64,000 bases of DNA from Paroedura picta (Eukaryota > Chordata > Lepidosauria > Squamata > Gekkonidae), in NCBI RefSeq assembly GCF_049243985.1, contig NC_135369.1:24474765-24538764 (forward strand). Reading direction: 5' to 3'. Position numbers and translations under genes: made by a program. Positions 12,383 through 27,300 of the stretch are shown in pieces (within the stretch, counting starts at the first letter, position 1; every line of letters begins with the position of its first letter). A model generated the notes under the pieces. The model did not search any database and was not told the origin of the DNA. It saw nothing but the letters and a program-made list of their open reading frames with translations.

Positions 12383-15300
12383 CTAAGTGGGAAGAGAAAA
12401 CACAGATTTTAAAGTGCTTTGGGGAGTGCCTCTGGTTTCGAATTGAATTCCAGGCCAAATTCCCTTGCCTTGCAGACACTCTGCTCTGCAACCAACCCCC
12501 TTTGTGCATTCCTCTTCCCCACCCTTGTCCGCTTCACATTTGGAAGAAGGCGGCAGCTCTCCAATATCTCCAAGAGCCCTTCAGAAGTCCAGGGATTGGG
12601 CCAATTTTCTTCCTTTAGCAGAATGTTGGACGGCTCCTCCAGCACCCCACTCTTTCTCCTCGTGCCCTCTGATGATTGGAGGCCAGCATACCTCTTCTCC
12701 CCAGCAGTCTCCCCATGAGTTCTGGAGCAGCCAGTATGGTCCAGACCAGGATTTCCGTCTTGATTTGACTGCACGGGAGTGTAAACAGTAAAGTTAGTTT
12801 GTGTTTGCTAGATCAGAGCAGAGGTCTATCTGTTCCAGCCACATGTCTCCAGAAAAGCTCCCACTGATAGCAACAGCTGCTTCTGAACACCAACAATCCC
12901 TTTATAATAATAATTATAATGATTATTATTATTATATTTCCCACCACTCCCTATAAGGCTCGTGGCGGGTAACAGTAGTCTTCACCCCATTAAAATAACC
13001 ATTAAAAGATTTTAAAAATCCCAACATGACGGAAAAAATAATCTTATTCCCAACCCTCACTATCAGAGCGACGGGAAGAGTGGAGGGGAGAGATGTAACA
13101 TTCTAGTCCGGGGGGGGGGGGGTATGAGCTCTCATTCGCTAGTCCCATACCCCCCCCCCCTTGGGACCCCTTGGCTCTCATTCGCTAGTCCCAGCCTCAA
13201 CCAAAAGCCTGGCGGAAGAGCTCCATCTTGCAGGCCCTGCATAAAGCTGGTAAATCCTGCAGGTTCCGCAGCTCACCCGGGAGCTCATTCCACCAGGTAG
13301 GGGCCAGGACCGAGAAGGCTAAGTGCGCTTCCCTCGGTCTGGGAACGATCCTGCACTAATATATTGATTTTATTCATAGATACATTAAGAAAATCTCAGT
13401 GCACTGGCAATGTCAAGAAAGCTATTCCGTAGAGCAGGAACAGCCAGTGAAGAAAAGTTGGCAGTTTGGCAGTGGCTGATCTCCTAACCCTGGCAGACAA
13501 TAGAAAAAAGCACCTTTAAGACCAAAAATGTTTTAATTCTGGGAATAAGCTATTGTGCACATGCATGTATCTGAAGCATGCATGCACACAAAAACTTATC
13601 CCTAGAATTAAACTTTGTTGGTCTTAAAAGGTGCCACTGGACTCAAACTTGGTTCTGTTTCTTTAGAACAAACACAGCGACGCACCTGAACATCATCACA
13701 GGTAATAAAGGAGCAGGGCTATCGTACAGGTTGTTACAGAGAAGCAGTCCTGCTGGTTCATAGTAGCCTCAGACTAAAATCAGAATCCAGTAGCACCTTT
13801 AAGACCAACAAGGATTTATTCAAGACGTGAGCTTTCGAGTGCAAGCACTCTTCGTCAGACTAAGAACAGTTCTTGCACTCGAAAGCTCATGCCTTGAATA
13901 AATCTGTTGGTCTTAAAGGTGCTACTGGACTCTGATTTTATTGTGCTACTTCAGACCAACACGGCTACTCATTTGAAAGTAGCTTCAGACTGTAAAACTC
14001 ACTGCACTGTCAGACTTACAGAGGTTCATTTAAATTGTTTTATATAACAAAGCTGTTAAGATCAACCCATGGGACATGATGTCTCCCCCCCCCCCCCTGC
14101 AAGGGGAGAATATTTAAGTTCTTTATGCGTGTCTTTTAACAGTTTGTCCTATGACTGTAAATCATCACCAGTGGAGAAAGGGGTGGGTTCTTTCAAGTCT
14201 AAGAAGTCGGGGCAAGGATACTTGAAATAAAAAATAGCAGCTTTACTAAATCAGTCGAATCCCCTATTCCATTTTCTGCACTGGTCAGATACCTGCTTCC
14301 AGGAAGTTGTTGTTAGGTGCGAAGTCATGTCCGACCCATCGCGACCCCATGGACAATGATCCTCCAGGCCTTCCTGTCCTCTACCATTTCCCAAAGTCCA
14401 TTTAATTTTGCACCTACTGCTTCAGTGACACCATCCAGCCACCTCATTCTCTGTCGTCCCATTCTTCTTTTTCCCTCAATCGCTCCCAGCATTAGGCTCT
14501 TCTCCAGGGAGTCCTTCCTTCTCATGAGGTGGCCAAAGCATTTGAGTTTCATCTTCAGGATCTGGCCTTCTAAAGAGCAGTCAGGGCTGATCTCTAGGAC
14601 TGACCGGTTTGTTCGCCTTGCAGTCCAAGGTACTCGCAAGAGTCTTCTTCAGCACCAGAGTTCAAAAGCCTCAATTCTTTGACGCTCAACCTTCCTTATG
14701 GTCCAACTTTCACAGCCATACATTGCAATTGGGAATACCATATCCTTGACTAAACGCACTTTTGTTGGCAGGGTGATGTCTCTGCTTTTTAGGATGCTGT
14801 CTAGATTTGCCATAGCTTTCCTCCCCAGGAGCAAGCGTCTTTAATTTCTTTGCTGCAGTCCCCATCTGCAGTGATCTTCCAGGAAGTACGGAGTATCAAG
14901 TCATCAGCCTCCCCAATATTGTCCCTGCACAACTGCTATTAAGAGGCATGGTCCCATTGAACATGAGGGCTTTTTTCTGCTAACATTGAATAGTTCTCTA
15001 TTTTCACCCATTCATTATCTGTCCATCTAAAAACACACCACCTTCTTGATGAGGTCAACTGTAAGCCTATGAGCCACTGACTTCCCCTAGCTCAGTGGTT
15101 CTCAACCTGGGGGTCGGGACCCCCATGGGGGGTCGAAGGACCCTTTCACAGGGGTTGCGGCAGGGCAAGCAGGTTGGCCTGGGGAGCGCCATCCACACAA
15201 CAGCCTTGCGAGGTAGATCGAGATAGAGCATTTGTCTGTCTGGAGCAGCGGAAAAGAGCGAGATCAGCATGGTGGGACAAGAGGCAGAACTGAATGGAGA

Positions 15301-18300
15301 AACCCCAGGGGAAAAAAATTATATACACTCATGAACAATAGCTCTTCACATCATTGGTCAGTTTGGGTTTAATTTCTGTGAAAGAACACTGGCATAATTT
15401 TCTGGTTGGGGGTCACCACAACAGGAGGAACTGTATTAAAGGGTCACAGCATTAGGAAGGTTGAGAACCACTGCCCTAGCTCATTGCTCCTGCCCTTTGC
15501 CCTCCCCCCTCCCACTCAGTGCTAGAGCCTTAGGCCCAGCTGTCCCCTGCTGATGGTATTTGCCCTGCCTTTCCTATAACCCCATCAACGAATGCCTCAC
15601 CTTCACCATAACCCACAATGAGCACAGCATGGGTCAGATGCAGGGGGCTGCAATCCTCAGGTCTCTGGATAATGCCTTTTTGGTAGAGCTGGCAGGCGGA
15701 GAGAGAACAAACTAGTGTGAGCAACTGTTCAGAAAGACTGTTTACGCACTGGGAACTTTACTGCCCCAGCTCCCGTACAGATGCACAAATCTGGGGCAGA
15801 TGAGGTGCACCGGGCCAAATGCTCCCCCGTATGAGTGCAGGAAAAGGTAGGGCAACCTGCCATGACTAAAACTCCAGCCTGCAGACCAGCATGAAACCTC
15901 CAGTGCATAAACGGTCAAAGACAGGAGGAGTTCTGGAGGGAGGGGTCACTTTCTGTCCCGGCAGTGGTCCAGGCCAAGGAGAGTGGGGGAAAGGGAATGG
16001 GTTTCTCTCCGCTTCCATCAGACACCTACCTTTAGCACTTGGACATTCATGAGAGCTGCTACAGGACCTCGGGAAGCAACCACTTGGGCTATGTCTGGGG
16101 AACAGTAAAGAAAATGAGATCTGAGATGGGCACTGGTATACAGAGGGGGGGGACCAAAAGGTTGATCCTTGGTTCCCTCCCCAGGATGTGATCTCTACAG
16201 TCAAAGTCCATTCCTGCCCCAAGTGAAATTCTGATTATTAGTAGCCTGAGCATGGGCCAGATGGCTTTTCCTGACTGCTAACTCCAAACAAAACCGTCAA
16301 TTCCTTTCGGTAACTCCAATCCAAACAAAATATATAGGAATTGTCCAGGCTATTCCAAATGAATGATGGATCTTTTCGTTTCTTCTTTTTATAATAATTC
16401 AAAACTTTTGTAATTCATCCAAAATCATAACAGAAATAAATCACAACCAAAATGGGTTCCTAGGTAAATAATATCCTGTCTTCACTGAGGAAGTTTGGGA
16501 AAACGGGATATTATTTACCTAGGAACCTGTTTTGGTTGTGATTTATTTCTGTTATGATTTTGGATGAATTACGAAAGTTTTGAATTATTATAAAAAGAAG
16601 AAATGAAAAGATCCATAATTAATTTGGAATAGCCTAGACAATTCCTCTATATTTTCCTGACTGCCAGCCTGTGTGTGGCCAAGGCACCGTTAGACCTCAG
16701 GGGGAATCAATGCAGGCTGACAAAATTCAAAGGGGCAGAAGTTAACTTTTGGAGTTATGCAGTGGTACATTTTCCAATATGGAAATCATAAGATGCTTTC
16801 TTTTTAGGACCCAATATTCTTTGCTCCATTCTTTTTAAGACCTGCCATCTTTACCACGTCTGCATTGCCCGGGTATGTAATACCTTACAAAGAATTTTTA
16901 TAGTTACACTTTACAAAGAGTTCTGCATAATAAAGAAGATCACCTTCAGTATTCAGAGCGTTATTTGGCCCAGGGAAGCAACAGAAGACATCCCCTGGGA
17001 TCTTACTCCGTTCCTCCCGTTATCCCTGCTTCCTCCTTGCTCTGCTCAGGTGCTTTTAATTATTCCCCCCCCCCCAGAGACTCATGCAGAAGGTCTATGG
17101 GTTTACTCATCCAGATTTCATCTAAGCTAGCACTTGAAGGGTGGGTTCATCCAACCCAAATAACATCTAAGGACAGAGCTCAATTGTAGAGTGTGTACTT
17201 TGCATGCAGAAGGTCCCAGAATCAATCCCTGACAACTCCAGTTAAAAAAAATCTCAGGCATTAGGAAAGAGAGAGACACACGCACACACCGTCCCATGCA
17301 GCTAGGCTTCAGGGTTAGATCATAGAATCATAGAATCATAGAGTTGGAAGGGGCCATCCAGGCCATCTAGTCCAACCCCCTGCTCAACGCAGGATCAGCC
17401 CAAAGCATCCTAAAGCAAGGATGTTTCAGTGGTATCTGTGAAAGAAGGCTACTCCTCTGAACATGCACAGAGCTCATTCTTCTCATTGCTCGCCTTTGAC
17501 AGTCAGTTCCTCAAAAGCCAAGCTGAAACTCAGACCTTCCCCTGTACAACCTAAACCCTTGACAAGAATGGCCATAATTTGTTCTGGGTTTTAAAAAAAA
17601 TCAACACAAATAACTAATGACATCTACTGAAGTCAGCCCTTTGTTTTTTCTTATTTATATTGTCTAGCCAAGGTTCTAGGCAGAGGAAATTGGTAAAATG
17701 CGGTATGGATCCTAATTCTGTCAGGTGGATCAATAACTGGTTGACAGATCATACCCAGAAGGTATTACTTGTTAATGGTTCAGCATCTTCTTGGAAAAGA
17801 GTGACAAGTGGAGTACCCCAAGGATCTGTCCTGGGGCCTGTGTAGTTCAACATATTAATAAATGATTTGGATGAGGGATTAGAGGAGATATTAAATCTGC
17901 AGATGATTCTAAACTGGGAGGGGTAGCAAACACAACAGAAGACAGAATCAGAATACAGGATGATCTTGATAGGCTCGAGAAGTGGGCTAAACTGAATAAA
18001 ATGAAGTTCAGTAGGGACAAATGTAAAGTTCTGCATTTAGGTAGGAAAAACCAAATACACCAGTATAAGAAGGGGGAGACTTGTCTTGGCAGTAGCATGT
18101 GTGAAAAGGATCTAGGAGTCTTAGTAGACCATACATTGAACATGAATTAGCAGTGTGACTCGGTGGCTAAGAAGGCAAATGGGATTTTGGGCTGTATCAA
18201 ACGGAGTATCGTGTCCAGATCACGGGAGGTGATGGTACCACTTTACTCTGCTCTGGTTCAGCCTCACTTGGAGTACTGTGTTCAGTTTTGGGCACCCCAG

Positions 18301-21300
18301 TTGAAGAGGGGTGATAAACTGGAACATGTCCAGAGGAGGGCAACAAAGATAGTCATAGGTTTGGAGACCAAGACGTATGAAGAAAGGTTGGAAGAGCTTG
18401 ATCTGTTTAGCCTAGAGAAGAGACAGCTGAGAGGGGATCTGATAACCATCTTCAAGTATTTAAAAGGCTACCATATAGAGCAGTGGTCCCCAACCTTTTT
18501 ATCACTGGAGACCGGTCAACGCTTGACAATTTTACTAAGGCCCGGGGGGGGGGGGTAGTCTTTTGCCAAGGGACGTTACCGCCGCCTGAGCTTCTGCTCC
18601 ACTTGCTTTCCTGCCGGTGCCCCTGACTTCCTGCTGGCCACTGGGGGGCGCTGCCAGCAGCAGCTGCAAAGTGCCATGCCAAGGGGGAGCCCCAGCCATG
18701 GCAGCTGCTGGAGAGCACCAAAGATGAGCTGGCAGAAGAGTGGCAGGGCAGCCCCCAAGGCAGCAACCGGGGAGGAGGACGAGGAGAAGCCGCAGCCCAG
18801 TACCAACTGATCCATGGACTGAGACTGGTCCCCGGACCGGCGGTTGGGGACCACTGATATAGAGCAGTGGTAGTCAACCTGTGGTCCTCCAGATGTCCAT
18901 GGACTACAATTCCCATGAGCCCCTGCCAGCATTTTCTGGCAGGGGCTCATGGGAGTTGTAGTTCATGGACATCTGGAGGACCACAGGTTGACTACCCCTG
19001 ATATAGAGGATGGAGCAGGGTTGTTCTTTCTTGCCCCAGAGGGATGGACCAGAACCAATGAGATGAAATTAATTCAAAAGAAATTCCATCTAAACATCCG
19101 GAAGAAGTTCCTGACAGAGCGGTTTCTCAGTGGAACAGGCTTCCTTGGGAGGTGGTGGGTTCTCCATCTTTGGAGATTTTTAAATAGAGGCTGGATAGCC
19201 ATCTGACAGAGAGTCTGATTCTGTGAAGGCTCAAGGGGGTAGCAGGTTACAGTGGATGAGTGATATGGATGTGAGTGTCCTGCATAGTGCAGGGGGTGGG
19301 ACTAGATGACCCATGAGGTGCCTTCCAATGCTATGATTCTAGGAAAGTCCTTCCTACTCCACCCATCAGAAATGGGGATGCCGAAGATTGAATGTGAGGC
19401 CCTCTGCATGCAGTTCTCTGACACGGCCCCTTTTCAGAGGCCAACCATCGCTAGAAATCCTTACGCTTTTCATCCCTGGATAGGAATTCATAGTCATGGA
19501 TCCAGGCAACTGGTTTCTCTCGGTTCTTTCTGCACTGCTGCTCTTTGTCCACATAAGGGTAGCTTCCAGATTCTGACAGTCCACCTGGAATACAACACAT
19601 GGGTATCAGGTAAGGAAACAGTTCTTTCCCCATCCCATTCATTTGGGCCTGTATCTGCAAGAGCTGTGCAGCCTTTACAACCAAGCAAGGATATGAACCG
19701 GGTCTCCTTGGTCCAAGGTCAAACTAATGAGACCCTCAAGGAGGTTAACAGTTTTGGAAGAAGAGTTGGCTTCTATATTCCACTTTTCACTACCCAAAAG
19801 AGACTCGAAGCAGCTTACAATCACCTTCCATTCCTCTCTCCACAACAGACACCCTGTGATGTAGGTGGGGCTGAGAGAGCTCTGACAAAACTGCCCTGTG
19901 AGAACAGCTCTAATAGGACTATGATTAGGCCAAGATCATGCAGTTGGCTGCATGTGGAGGAGCAGGGAATCAAACCCGGTTCTCCAGATTAGAAATTCCA
20001 GATTAGAGGCTGTCGCTCTTAACCACTACACCAAGAGATGCCAGCCTCCAGGTGTGACTTGGAATCCCCTGGAATCATACCTCATCTCCAGACTAGAGAG
20101 ACCAGTTCCCCTAGAGAAAATGGTTACTTTGGGAAGTGAATTCATGGATGGGTTAGGCTGATCCTACTTCGAGGAGGACAGTAGACTTGTATGGCCCCTT
20201 CCAATTCTATGATTTCATGATTCTACATATTGTACCCCACTGAACTCCATCGTCAAATCTCCAGGAGTTTCCTAACCTGGATATGGCAACTCTAACTCCC
20301 TCCCATCCCCTAGCACTGGCCATAAGGGACCCGGCAACCCCAGTTTTACACAGAACACAAATTTTGCTCACTTTGTGGGCCTGATATATTGTTACAGCCA
20401 GGATTGGGAATGGGACGTCCCTGTAACAAGCCTCTAGTGCAGGGGTAGTCAAATTGCGGCCCTCCAGATGTCCATGGACTACAATTCCTGGGAATTGTAG
20501 TCCATGGACATCTGGAGGGCCGCAGTTAGACTACCCCTGCTCTAGTGTTCTCAAGGACTGGGCAGGGAGACATTAATGCGGATGACACCCAGCTGTATCT
20601 CCTGATAGACGGCCGCCTGGACTCCCTCCCCCGGAACCATTCGCCAGATGTTTGGAAGCCATGGCTGGATGGTTGGAGCAGAGTCGCCTGAAACTCAACC
20701 CCTCCAAGACGGAGGTCCTGTGGTTCGGTGGTCGGGGGGCAGGGCTGGAAGTGCGCTTACCCACCCTAGCGAGGATGCAACTAACCATTGCGCCCCAGGC
20801 TAGGAATTTGGGGGTGACCTTGGATGCCTCACTGACATTGGAAGCCCAGGTCAAGAAGGTAGCCAGCCAAGCGTTTTTCCACCTCCGCCAGGCAAAGCTA
20901 CTAACGCCCTACCTGTCCTCTGAACATCCAGAATAGATTTATGTGATTCGCTCTACGCGGACCTCCCCTTGGGCTTGATCTGGAAGTTACAGCTGGTGCA
21001 AAATGCAGCTGCTAGGGTCCTCACTGGGACATCTTGGAGTGCCCACGTCCAGCCAGTGCTGAGGCAGTTGCATTGGTTGCCAGTTGCTGCCCAGATACGG
21101 TTTACGGCAGTGGTCTGCAACCTTTGTCAGGCTGCAGACCGCTGCGCCGGGGTGCGGGGAGAGGGTGACCCGGGGCCCCGCACTTGTGCAGCAGCCCCGG
21201 CGCAAACGCACATGCGTGGACTTGCCGTGCATGCGTGTTTGCGCCCCCGCCGGATGCAAACGCACACGTGCGGCAAGTCTGCTCGTGCGCGTTTGCGCCG

Positions 21301-24300
21301 CCTGCATGCCAGCGGCCGCGGCTCCCTCTTCCCGCCCCTCCAGGCCGCAAGGAAATCGGCTGCCAAAGCGGCCAATTAGCTTGCGGCCTGGCAAGCTTCT
21401 CTTCCCGCCCCCTCCCAAAGCAAGAAGCTTGCCGGGCCGCAAGTTGATCGACCGCTTCGGGGGCCGATTTGCTCGCAGCCTGGCGAGCTTCTCGCTGTGG
21501 GGGGGACCACTGGTTTAAGGTGCTGGTTCTTACCTTCAAGGCCCTCTGCGGTCTGGGACCCACATACCTTAGGGGCTGCCTCTCACCCTATGTTCCACGC
21601 AGGGCTTTACGCTCTGCGGGGGCTAACCTGTTGGTCATTCCCGGCCCCCGGGAAGCGCATCTGGCCTCGACCAGGGCCAGGGCCTTTTCAGTCCTGGCCC
21701 CCACCTGGCCAGGAACAAGCTCCCAGAAGAGCTTTGGGCCCTGCGGGAGCTTTCGGCATTCCGCAGGGCCTGTAAGACGGAGCTCTTCCGCCAGGTCTAC
21801 AGTTGAGGTCAGCGCGCAAGAGAATACCTGGGCCTCCCTTGGCTGGGTCTTGAAATCTTGCGGGGCCTTTAGGCAGACTGAGGTTCTCTGCCCCCATCCA
21901 TACCGAGGTTATCGCCATGCTTAGATTAATTATTGGTTTTTATAAGTTTTACTGGAGTTTTTAGGTATTGGGATTTTATGTATTGGGGTTTTATACTGTG
22001 AGCCGTCGCAAGTCCTTGTGGGAGTGGCGGGATAGAAATGTAATGATAAATAAATAAATAAATAAAACGGTATGGCCAGATGGGCTAGAAAAAGCACACT
22101 AGACAACTCCAACTGGCAGGCCGTGCAAAGTCTTGGGATCATTTATTTATTTATTATTCATATCCTGCCCTTCCCCAGGACGCTAGCCATCTCCGCTTCC
22201 CTGCTTATCAACTGTCTGTCTCCAGACCTCCCTAATCATGAGGCAGGCTACCACCAGAGAAGGAAGAGGTTTAGTAAATGGGGGACCAGATTCCAGAAGG
22301 GTACAGAACCCCTGGATGGCCTGGCTATACTGATCTCAGAAGCTAAGCAGGGTCTATCCTGGGAAGCGTATGGATGGGAGATCACCAAGGGACAGGAGTG
22401 CTGCTCAGAGGCAGGCAACTACAAACCCACCTCTGTTTGTCTCTTGCCTAGGAGCTGGTCGTAAGTCAGCTGTGACTTGACAGCACTCTTTCTACCACCC
22501 TGTAAAAGAACCGCATGCAAAGGGTTCCTTTTCTATAGCCCTGATGTGCCACAAAGGTGTCAGTGGAAGTCAGAGGAGGCTCCACTTCCTAGGCAAAAGG
22601 CAACAGATGCACCAGGACAGAGTGGGGCTTCTCTCAAGGCAGCAGTAGCAGCCCCATACAAACCCAGTTCAAGTGGGACAAGACAAGGAAGTGGTTAAGA
22701 GCAGTGGTCCCCAACCTTTCTGAGGCTGGGGACCGGCAGGGCATCGGGCCGCGCCCGCGGGCCATGCCCGCGCATCGGGCCGCACCCGCGGGCTGCGCCC
22801 GCACAGCCACGCGGCCCGGCCCTGATTCCCTCTCCCCGCCCTCCCGCAGTAAGAAGCTTCCCGGGCTGCAAGCTTGCGGCCTGGGAAGTTTTTTACTGCG
22901 GGGGGGGGGCGGGGAGAGGGAGCCGCGGCCCAGCGCCATGGCCTTCGCAGCCCGGCACCGGGCCGCGGCCCGCAGGTTGGGGACCACTGGTTAAGAGAAC
23001 AACAAGAGAAGAGGTGAAGAAGAGGGGCTGGGTTTTTGTACCCTACTTTTCACTACCAAAAGGGGGGGTTTCTCTGAATTTGCACTGCTGTCTTGCTATT
23101 AGTTGTAAATGTTACTATGGGCTATTGTTATTGTTTTTACTTGTAAGCCGCCTTGAGTTGACTTTGTTGGAAGAGGCAGGGTATAAATTCAAAAATAAAT
23201 TTCTCTCCCTATAAGAGTCACCTTGTGAGGTAGGTGGGGCTGAGAGAATTCTGACAGAACTGTCACTGGCTCAAAGTCACCCAGCTGGCTGCATGTGAGG
23301 GAGGAATCAGTCAAACCTGGTTCTCCAGATTAGAGGCCATGCTCTTCACCACTACACCATGCTGGCAAGGGATGCAAGCTGGTTGAGCAAAGATGAAGAG
23401 GTGTGAAGAGGGAAGAAAGAGGAACCTAAAGGAGGAGCTGGGGCCTGGAGCAAGATAAGGCTACTATACTGGGGCAGGCATGGTGTAAGTGCCTCAAGAA
23501 AGTGGAAAAGCTCGTCCCCCTGAGGCTTCAAGGGCAGAAATGGGAGGGTGAAGGTTAAGAAATAAAGTTAAAGTTAAGGAATGCCGTTTTATCTGTTGAG
23601 TCTCTGCTGCTGATGGAAGTCATTTGTGATGTCCCATTGCCTCTTGGAGGAGACATAGTGGTGGAGAATGCGGGCAAGCCAGCATAAGGAAGACTTGATG
23701 AGACAAACCCTCCTGATTGCTGGGTGTGGTTTGGCGCAGTGCCACTGTGGTAGCAGATAATCAACCAGCAGGCCCAGCTGTTTGAACAGAGGTTGCAGGC
23801 ACAGAAACACTCTTCTCCTGGCCTGTGGGACTCCCCCTGCAAGATTCTACAGCTCTTCTGCACAAGAGCTAGTCATGAGGCGGAGTAAGGCGCCGTAAGG
23901 GTTGAACGCCCAAGGTTTAGCACATGCACTACAATATTTGGCTTGAGGAAATACTTCCTTAACACCAGAATTTCCATGTGGTGGCCAGGACAGGTTAGGT
24001 GAGGGAGAGTGTCAGAGGACATACTGTGATTGAGAACTGTCTGGAAAGCTTCCCATGGATAACCTCCAACACAGCCGGATCCACATCTTGTGCAATCAAC
24101 AATCTCTGGAATGGGAGAAAACAACATCAGCATGGGGAGGGAAAGGCCTTGAATTCAGTCAGGGGAATATAAGGCTTAATGAGGGTGGTATTCCACCTTC
24201 ATCCCCTCCCCCCCCCAAGCTTTGAATCAGATCAATCCAAGTTAGCCCAAAAATGTGAGTCCTTTTGTAGATGATTGCTAGCCAACCCGTCAAGCTTTCT

Positions 24301-27300
24301 TTTGATATCATACATACCCTGTACAGATAGGTTTCGTGGCAAATGACAATGGATGTTCCACAAGGCCTCAATGTTGGACACAGCAGCAAAAGCCCAGCAT
24401 GACCTGCAGGTACCCTGAAAAGGAAGGGGGGGGAATATGTAGAGCACTGGAAGGATGCACAAGATTAATTGTTTTCTTCATTGATGAATGGGAGTGAAAG
24501 ACTGGTAATTCATTCATGGAAGCACATCTTACATACTTATAAATGAATGAAGCCAGTAAGTGCATTAAGTCAGTGCAGTTGAGGAATCTTCCAAGGATAA
24601 CCTTCAGTAGCTGAGCAAAGGGAAACATTATGGAAATATTCATCACTGTTTCGATGCCTCCTGTAAAGTTCCACCAGCCTGGATACGGCCATCTTGCATG
24701 ACAAAGATGGCCGTTTTACAGCCATTTCTTCTAGGGTACCTCACCTTCTCTTTTGTGGGTTTGCAAAGTGAAATATGTTCACTCCCTTTCTTACCATGAC
24801 TTTGGTCTTTATTTAGCTGGTTTGCTATCCTGAGGGGCTTTTTGCACGCCTTCAAAATAGCACAATGGTTGCCAATTGAAAACGCTACTGATTTGCTGTT
24901 TTGCACAACGTCGTCGACAATCTGCCACACACCTGAAACCAATCTGCAAAAAGCGCTTCCTTGTAGCGCTTTCAGGGAAATCCCCAAAAGTGGATTCACC
25001 CTCCGGAAAGCGATACACTCCTGCAACCAATCTGCAACACTAGCGAAAAAGACCTGTGCGTTAACATTGTTGCGGTTTCTACAAAGTCCCTCCCCCTGGC
25101 TCTCTTCTCTGATCTTCCGGCGAAGCGATCACCATTTTATTTCTCCGAGCGAGCGGGGATAAACGCACCAGCGAGCCTCTTTCTGTTTAGAGGCTTCCCT
25201 GGCTTCAGTCCCTCCCCTTTAGTCACTAAGCACAAACCACAGAAAAGCCCGTTTGCTGATGTATTTTCCCTTTAATTTTTACACATTCATTCAGCCGAAA
25301 ATCGGGCCCATGGGGGGGGGGGGGATTTTTTTTTTTTCACTCGGAGGAAGCGTGGCAACGATCAAACGATCAAACGACAGCTCAAACACATTAGGCAGCT
25401 GGATGGGTCTCTCCGTTGCAACGAATCTACACAGATTCGTTACAATGGGTCTGTTTTTTTTTTTTTAAACCTTTCTTAAAGGGAAAGGGGCTGTTTGGGA
25501 GCATGCTAACGGCTGCCCATTGGCTGCTTGACGGCCAGGGGCGGGACGAGCTTGGCAATAGCGCTTCCTTTCTAGCGATTTCTGCCGAGACCGGAAGCCT
25601 GTGGGAAACGCTACAAAACGCAACTGGATTCCACTACAAAGGCAGGTATGCATAACGACGAATTCCACTATTTTAAATGGCGATTTTTCATTCAGTGACC
25701 AATTTGCTACAAAGATCCCGGTGCGTAAAGCCCCTCAGTATCATCACATTATTTCAAGCAATTATTTGATCAAAACTTTCCTATGTCAAAGACTTTAAAA
25801 AAGTGTTTTTATTTCATGGATTTCCTCTTTTCACTTTAAGATAGCCAAGGCCCCATCTTTGCTCCCACAAGCAGGCCCCTGAGGGGTAACTGAGCTGGGA
25901 TAAATTCTTCTACAGTTCTGTTACCTTTGGATATCTAACAGTGATCCTAACTGTCTAGCCACACTGTGGGGGAGACTATGCCAGCAGCAGGCAAGATGGA
26001 TCCTCATTGGCTGGCAATTGAAACAAGCCTTTTAATCCACCAGAGGCCTTGAGAAACAGATTGTCAGAAGGAGATTTAGCACCTGATGCTTCCATTTATT
26101 TTAACTGTGCTTCATGCATAGCCCGCTTTTCTCAGATCCCTTGGAATTATGAGAGATACCCCCTAAAATCAATCAGCACAGGATGCCAAATAAATTTTGC
26201 AATCGAACTAGGATTACAGAATTAGCAAATCATGCTAGTCAAAACAATGGCACCCCAAAACCAAGCTGTATTATTAATGCCAAAATGTGAGATTTGGTTA
26301 TAAAAACAGCAGGGAATTCATTACATTAAACAAGGCAACAGACTACAATCTTCTTCCCTTATACAATTGACCTCCTGATCTATTCCATTACATTGCACTT
26401 CTAATCCTTTTTCTTAAAATACCTTCTTAAAAATGTCTGCTTTCCACTTTTTTGGAAAATGCACCTCTTCAGACTGGCTATTTCAAAGTGTAGGAGCTGC
26501 TACAGTCTTAGTAACAGTCAAAGGCATTCTACAGGCATGGAAAACAAGAGGTGGAGAAACTTTGCCAGGTTGCTATTAATAGCCCAGAAGCAGAAAAGGT
26601 GGGAGTTGTAGTTTGTTCAAAATCCAAATAAGTGCTTTTATGCTGCATGGCACCAACCATTGACCATCCTTCCTCGGAGAATCAGTATGGTGTTGTGGGT
26701 GGAATTTTGGAGTAGAATTCAAGAGACCTGACACTACAAAGCCAAATTATCCTGGGCCAGCCCCACTAGAAAGCATCTGGATGCAGGTCCTCCGGTTGTA
26801 GGATTCTGGGCCTACTCTTATTCTGCCATAGTTGGCATCTACAGTGAAACAGAGGGTGAATCTGTCCCAAACCAACCACAAACGAGATCCAAGGGGCAGG
26901 TTGCAGGCGAAGAAGTAAAAGTCCAGAGATGTGAGATCCAAGAAGCCCTTGATTTATGCAAAACAAGAACGAACCAAAAGGGGGTTCTGGACTTTTTAAC
27001 CTCTGGTTTCCGTAGGCTTCCTCAGTGGTTCGTTTCTTTTGAAATGATATGCTCTCAACTTCAATGGTATTTGTCTCCAATCAAAGTCATTCTCTTTCTT
27101 GTAATATACAAAGACCGATGGGTCATCTAGTAAAAGAAGTTACTTGCTGATAAGGAACTAGCCACAGAGGAAGTCTATGGAATATGGAGGTTAAAAGCCT
27201 GGAACCCCGTTTTGGCTCGTTCTTGTTTTGAATAAATCATGGACATGTTGGATCTTACATCTTTAGATCAGGGGTAGTCAAACTGCAGCCCTCCAGATGT

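Larger units (their letters stand above)
17660..19342 (+). mobile_element. CR1 LINE carrying two hAT insertions
   Basis: It encodes CR1 reverse-transcriptase motifs: [12 protein letters not shown], then [48 protein letters not shown] and [14 protein letters not shown]. It ends in the CR1 3' 'ctatgattct' tail. The frame is broken at several points. Two hAT elements (18481-18856 and 18865-19000) interrupt it at one 8-bp target. Confidence 0.88.

Noticed and set aside
12599-12768. CTSW terminal exon seemed frameshifted after [11 protein letters not shown]
   Set aside because: GAG|GTATGC is a donor, and an in-phase exon at 12382-12272 supplies the expected [14 protein letters not shown] end. The gene is intact.
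14317-14682. 121-aa plus-strand open frame as a host gene
   Set aside because: It is antisense to a BovB LINE tail.
22300-22400. 5S rRNA gene
   Set aside because: Only the internal-promoter core is 5S-like; the ends are SINE sequence, and similar partial copies occur at 34780 and 58225.
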